A DNA stretch of 64,000 bases from Endotrypanum monterogeii. Lineage: Eukaryota; Euglenozoa; Kinetoplastea; Trypanosomatida; Trypanosomatidae. The position numbers and the translations under genes were made by a program. Below the pieces are notes generated by a model. That model was not told where the DNA came from. It saw only the letters and a list, made by a program, of their open reading frames with translations, and made no database searches. Shown piece by piece: positions 60,302 to 64,000 of the stretch (positions are counted from its first letter, which is position 1; each line of letters opens with the position of its first letter). The stretch is taken from NCBI GenBank assembly GCA_000333855.2, contig CM007317.1, positions 125,071-189,070 of the forward strand, given 5' to 3'.

Positions 60302-63300
60302 CTACTCAGAGAACTGCTGACGCTGCCCCTGCGCCTCCTCAGTCGCCTCCGCCAAGAGGCGCGGCATTAACGTGTCCAGATCTGTGTTGAGAGCCGTCTG
60401 CACTTCGAGCGCATGCCGCAATTCAACAGCCCAATTGTCCAGCACCACCTGATAGGCGTCTCTCCATGCCTTCTCCTGTGACTGTTGCCTGGCCTTCAGC
60501 GTCTCATACTGTGCCGAGTGCATAGCGTAGTCAGACTTCTCCGTCGCTCGCCCGCTGCTGATCTCCAGAGCCTCCTTCCTCACCAATAGTTCAGACTTCT
60601 TGCCAGCGATCACAAACTCGCGATGAAGTTCGCCCTGCGCCTCCTCAGAGAGGAGGTGACGTGGGAAATCTGCTCCCATCGGCCGGGCATCTTTTTTTTC
60701 CTCCTCGTTGCCACCATTCGCATCAGTACTATCGTGCGCAAGTCTAGACGTGGTGCCGCAGTCGCCCTGTGTGTAATCCACCGGCGGAATCGGCAGCATT
60801 TCATGGCCGAACTTTTTTGCGACTTTGTTGTAGAGCCCCACGCACCCAGCGCACGCCGTCTCCCCCAGTACGCACGAAAAATCGCCGATCGTTTCAGCCT
60901 GCCCATTCCTCTCGTCTTCGGCGGCACGCTGTCGCCTGGGCGACTGCGCAGTGAATACATGGCACGCGACCATCGAGCGGGTGCCGCAGCGCGTACACAA
61001 GACCGAAACTGGAGTGCGACACAATCCCATCGGCTCCCCACACCGAAGCTCCTGGAAATGATGGAAAAATGCGTATTGCACTACTTGGTTGCTATCCGTC
61101 CCACTGACCACTCGCTGACCACACGCTAACTCAGTCAAACCCGAGTAAGCGCATGGTGTACAAGAAGCACCACAGACACGGTGACAGACGTGGCCACATG
61201 GCAATGCTGCACCACAGGGGTAGGGACACGATGCGTGGGGATTATCGACTGATGTCGAGCTACTGTTCTCCTCAAGATGTGCAGAACCAATGCGGTGCTG
61301 CGCGTGACAGGGTTTCAGGCACGCATGGGAAAAGTTGGGGCACTCATCATACACCTGGAGGCAAAGCGAGAGGCACTCGGTAGGACCATGCACCTTGACG
61401 GCCACGAGCTCTTCCTTGGCGTCTTCGTCCTCCTCGTCGCCCTCTGGCGACGGCGCTGCGACATCCTCAGCGCTGTCGTGCTCCTGCACAACGGCGATAC
61501 GGCGACACTTGAAGTGGTCAGGACACACCATTGCCAACACGCTGGCTCCTACCTCGTCAGGCAGCCAATACCCGCGATGGTCCTTTGGCGCTTGTAAGCG
61601 CCGCTGGCGCTGCACGAGAGACTCGGCTTTCGTGAAGAGCGGGATGCAAGCGAACAGCTCTCGACTGCCAACGAGAAACACGCCATGGCGCACCCGTCGG
61701 AGCAGCCGCCAAAGCCACCACTGAAGACGCGTAACGAAGATGGACGGCGATCCGTCAGATGAGTCTGCCCAAAGCTGCTGCCAATGCTGATGCCGCACGT
61801 CTGGTCGATTGACGCCACCGTTGACGTCGGGGCCGAAGGAGCCGCCACGACTTTTATGCAGTGCACCAATCACCACCTCGAGTAGGCCCGAGAGACACAC
61901 AATACCCACATCGGCTTCGCACTCCGACTCCTCGAGGCTAGTGTAGGATACAGTTGTGGTCCTTGCTTGCGGTGTCGTCGCCACGATCGACGATGCCGAA
62001 GCAGCCTCGTTGCCGGCATCCTCAAGTGACTCCTTCCACACTCGCACCGACTGCAGAAAATTCGGAGAACGTGCCAGCGCGGACGTCGAAAGAGCCGCTG
62101 AGATTGTCTCCCCCTCAGCTGCAGTACTCGTGTAGATGCCAAAAGAAGCCTGAGGAGGCTGTGTCGCTGCCTTCGTCTCGGCGTCGTCACATGCAGGGTG
62201 GTAACTGAACAGATACTCCATGAGAAACACCGTTGCAGCTGCATCAGCAGCAACGCAGTTAACCATTGAAGCACCATGGCTCCACACTTCCACCGCACTG
62301 TACGAAGCCAGCCCCGGAAATGCAGGAAGCGGTGATGCGGTGTCGCTACTGTCCGCAGTAGGCTCCGACGTCGCACCGCCTTCTTTGTCCTGTTGAGAGA
62401 CATCACCGTCGACATTAGTTTGCTCATCGGTAACCGCAGACAGAGCCTCAGCGTCCTCAATCGTGTAGCGCAGCAATTCCTGCACCTCCGCTCGACGGCA
62501 TCGCAGCGACTCCCGAAGGACTGTAGTAGTGAGACTACTAGAGCGCTTCAGCTCTGTGCACAGGGACCGGAGAAGCGCGAGCACAATACGCTCACGTGAT
62601 CGGCGGCGCTCCTGAAAGGCTGGTACCTCAGAAGTCAGGGAATAAACGAAACTCGAAACTGGCGTCAGCATGGCGAAAACACCGTCCTGCACAGCATCGA
62701 TATCATCGACGCACATATGAGACGGTTGCCAACACCAAAGGTATGGCAGGAGCAGACCTTGCGTCAGCTCCATCGGAGTGCCGGTCACGAGGGTGTGTCG
62801 CGTGCTCTGAGAGGTGGCGGCTACGCCCCAGACCAGATCCAAAAAGAGCTGGAAAAGCGACCTGACAGATTCGTGCACGGCTGCGTGGATGTGCTGCGCG
62901 AGCTCGCTCTGCTTTTCGAGGTAGACGCTGTGCCAGCCCTCCAGTTTCTCCTTCGACAAGGAGGAGAGGCGCGTGGTAGGTGGCATTGTGACAGGCGCGT
63001 AGCGCCTGTCCGGCGCAGCAGTCAGTGACTCCCACGTCGCAGAAGTGGCCTCGCCATGAGCGGAAGCAGAGATGAGGTCAAATGATACGGCCACGTCACT
63101 CTCCGGCCAGAACTCGGTTCCGATAAACTCTGACCAGGTTCGTGCACAAGAAGAAGATGCACTTGCACGTGCCGCCACGTCAGCCGCATCACGCGCGGAC
63201 AGCGTTAACGAGAGTAGTGGCGCTGCGACAGGCGCAGCTGCGCGACACCGGCCACTCCACAAACCGGTTAGTTGAAGACGGCGTAACTCCACGTTCAGCT

Positions 63301-64000
63301 GCGCTGTGAGTGGCGCGTTCAGAGACCGCGCATGAGACTCCTTCACCAGCGCCGCAAGAGTAGTTATCTCAGACAATTGCCAGGACGACAAGGCATTACG
63401 TGTGCTGTTGTGCCTCCCCCCCTCTTGTTCCCTGTCTGTACGTTCGTTGCGTGAGTCGAAAAGAAACTGGGCGACTGCAGCTGGCACAGCGGACGTGGCG
63501 ACTGCAGGGCGCAGGAGCAACGGAGTAGAGCAGTACAGAAACCCCTCGTTAAGCTGCTGATACAACTGACGGGCCTCCGCGGCGACCAGGCTAGCCTCAT
63601 CCAGCAAGGTGTGCCCGGCGCCTTCACCTGCGTGGGTAGAGAAGAGTTCCGCCGTGGTAGCATTACGCAGCGCAGTAGAAACCTGCTTCACAGACGCCAT
63701 CGCGTGCCTCAGGCCTACTTGGAGATTACGTTGCTGCTCCTGTCGCGCAGCCGCATGCAGCTTGCCTCGCACCAGCGCCGAGGCGTAAAGAACGGCTGTT
63801 TTCCCACTGCCAGTACACCCATCAACCGCCCTCACGGACACAGAAATGCTGCGGCCCCCTTGCCCCGTGGTGCCAGCACGACTACTGACAAGGCCGGAAC
63901 CGGCGGTGAGGGAGTGAAGGGCCTCAACCTGCGCCGAGGTAAACCCGACGGTCTCGTTCACTGAAGCTAGAAGAGCTTGCAGCGAGATCAACGTTGCCTC
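60302..64000 (-). CDS. NFX1/ZNFX1-type zinc-finger SF1 helicase, 5' end beyond the window
   Basis: At least 1232 residues visible; the frame is open through 64000 and the first listed Met would be a TTG, so the start lies outside. Seen: a Q-motif-like FTSAQVEALHSL followed by Walker A VDGCTGSGKT; a Walker-B-like LLDEASLVAAEA; motif-III-like LVTGTPMELTQGL; and the UPF1-family C-terminal LLRRVRHGVFLVGSRELF near residue 780. From about residue 870 come Cys/His repeats of NFX1 type (CLSLCLQVYDECPNFSHACL, CPYPCGAALPCGHVCHRVCG, and CGEPMGLC). A charged coiled-coil tail follows (LKARQQSQEKAWRDAYQVVL). Relatives (ZNFX1, fission yeast Hrr1) act in small-RNA and RNA-quality pathways; that role is inferred. 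Several helicase motifs are divergent and the spacer between motifs is long. Confidence 0.85.
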   Translation of the reverse strand, partial: EATLISLQALLASVNETVGFTSAQVEALHSLTAGSGLVSSRAGTTGQGGRSISVSVRAVDGCTGSGKTAVLYASALVRGKLHAAARQEQQRNLQVGLRHAMASVKQVSTALRNATTAELFSTHAGEGAGHTLLDEASLVAAEARQLYQQLNEGFLYCSTPLLLRPAVATSAVPAAVAQFLFDSRNERTDREQEGGRHNSTRNALSSWQLSEITTLAALVKESHARSLNAPLTAQLNVELRRLQLTGLWSGRCRAAAPVAAPLLSLTLSARDAADVAARASASSSCARTWSEFIGTEFWPESDVAVSFDLISASAHGEATSATWESLTAAPDRRYAPVTMPPTTRLSSLSKEKLEGWHSVYLEKQSELAQHIHAAVHESVRSLFQLFLDLVWGVAATSQSTRHTLVTGTPMELTQGLLLPYLWCWQPSHMCVDDIDAVQDGVFAMLTPVSSFVYSLTSEVPAFQERRRSRERIVLALLRSLCTELKRSSSLTTTVLRESLRCRRAEVQELLRYTIEDAEALSAVTDEQTNVDGDVSQQDKEGGATSEPTADSSDTASPLPAFPGLASYSAVEVWSHGASMVNCVAADAAATVFLMEYLFSYHPACDDAETKAATQPPQASFGIYTSTAAEGETISAALSTSALARSPNFLQSVRVWKESLEDAGNEAASASSIVATTPQARTTTVSYTSLEESECEADVGIVCLSGLLEVVIGALHKSRGGSFGPDVNGGVNRPDVRHQHWQQLWADSSDGSPSIFVTRLQWWLWRLLRRVRHGVFLVGSRELFACIPLFTKAESLVQRQRRLQAPKDHRGYWLPDEVGASVLAMVCPDHFKCRRIAVVQEHDSAEDVAAPSPEGDEEDEDAKEELVAVKVHGPTECLSLCLQVYDECPNFSHACLKPCHAQHRIGSAHLEENSSSTSVDNPHASCPYPCGAALPCGHVCHRVCGASCTPCAYSGLTELACGQRVVSGTDSNQVVQYAFFHHFQELRCGEPMGLCRTPVSVLCTRCGTRSMVACHVFTAQSPRRQRAAEDERNGQAETIGDFSCVLGETACAGCVGLYNKVAKKFGHEMLPIPPVDYTQGDCGTTSRLAHDSTDANGGNEEEKKDARPMGADFPRHLLSEEAQGELHREFVIAGKKSELLVRKEALEISSGRATEKSDYAMHSAQYETLKARQQSQEKAWRDAYQVVLDNWAVELRHALEVQTALNTDLDTLMPRLLAEATEEAQGQRQQFSE

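Overview
This window looks like chromosomal DNA from a trypanosomatid of the Leishmania group (Leishmaniinae). Every supportable gene is on the minus strand. The genes are intronless and separated by 0.6-4.4 kb of low-complexity sequence full of (TA)n, (TG)n and homopolymer runs. Many start codons are preceded on the coding strand by a long polypyrimidine tract and an AG, the signature of spliced-leader trans-splicing. The window therefore appears to lie inside one directional gene cluster transcribed from about 64000 towards 1, with no strand-switch region. From memory, MSH2, a photolyase and a D-xylulose reductase lie close together on Leishmania chromosome 33, so this is probably the syntenic segment; I could not check this.

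Layout in transcription order (right to left): an NFX1-type zinc-finger SF1 helicase whose 5' end runs off the window (60302-64000); an NFU1-like Fe-S scaffold protein (57821-59179); an RtcB RNA ligase with a mitochondrial-looking leader (55058-56521); a conserved-looking 202-residue unknown (52196-52804); a frameshifted D-xylulose reductase/sorbitol dehydrogenase, a probable transferred gene now broken (48484-49534); a weak small ORF (45762-46058); a SMYD-like SET protein (42341-45391); a YedJ-like HD phosphohydrolase (40584-41486); two adjacent large basic proteins that I read as divergent POP1-like (36746-39946) and POP4/Rpp29-like (33561-35555) RNase P/MRP subunits; a class I photolyase (30572-32242); three unknowns (28281-29129, 26537-27187, 24904-25803); a 1050-residue protein with a degenerate MCM/AAA+ core resembling MCMDC2 (20912-24064); a 99-residue single-pass membrane protein (19683-19982); MSH2 (12469-15288); an ABHD17-like serine hydrolase (9693-10805); an unknown with an N-terminal YxxxxLL motif (7324-8448); a 4E-T/4E-IP-like eIF4E-binding protein broken by a frameshift at an A11 run (5003-6315); and a Cdc20/Cdh1-type APC/C activator (1062-3242).

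The intergenic DNA holds two interspersed repeat families. Family A (15709-16015, 18463-18880, 30224-30467) and family B (36205-36573 in one orientation; 47381-47848, 54388-54858 and 57356-57674 in the other) are SIDER-sized and SIDER-placed, but I could not confirm that they are SIDERs. There are two assembly gaps (32576-32744 and 46255-46274). The second is flanked by what looks like error-rich duplicate sequence.

The genes do not form a metabolic operon; co-transcription in trypanosomatids does not imply shared function. The most interesting content is the POP1/POP4-like pair, in a lineage usually described as using protein-only RNase P, and the MCMDC2-like protein near MSH2. Both assignments rest on motif alignment by eye.
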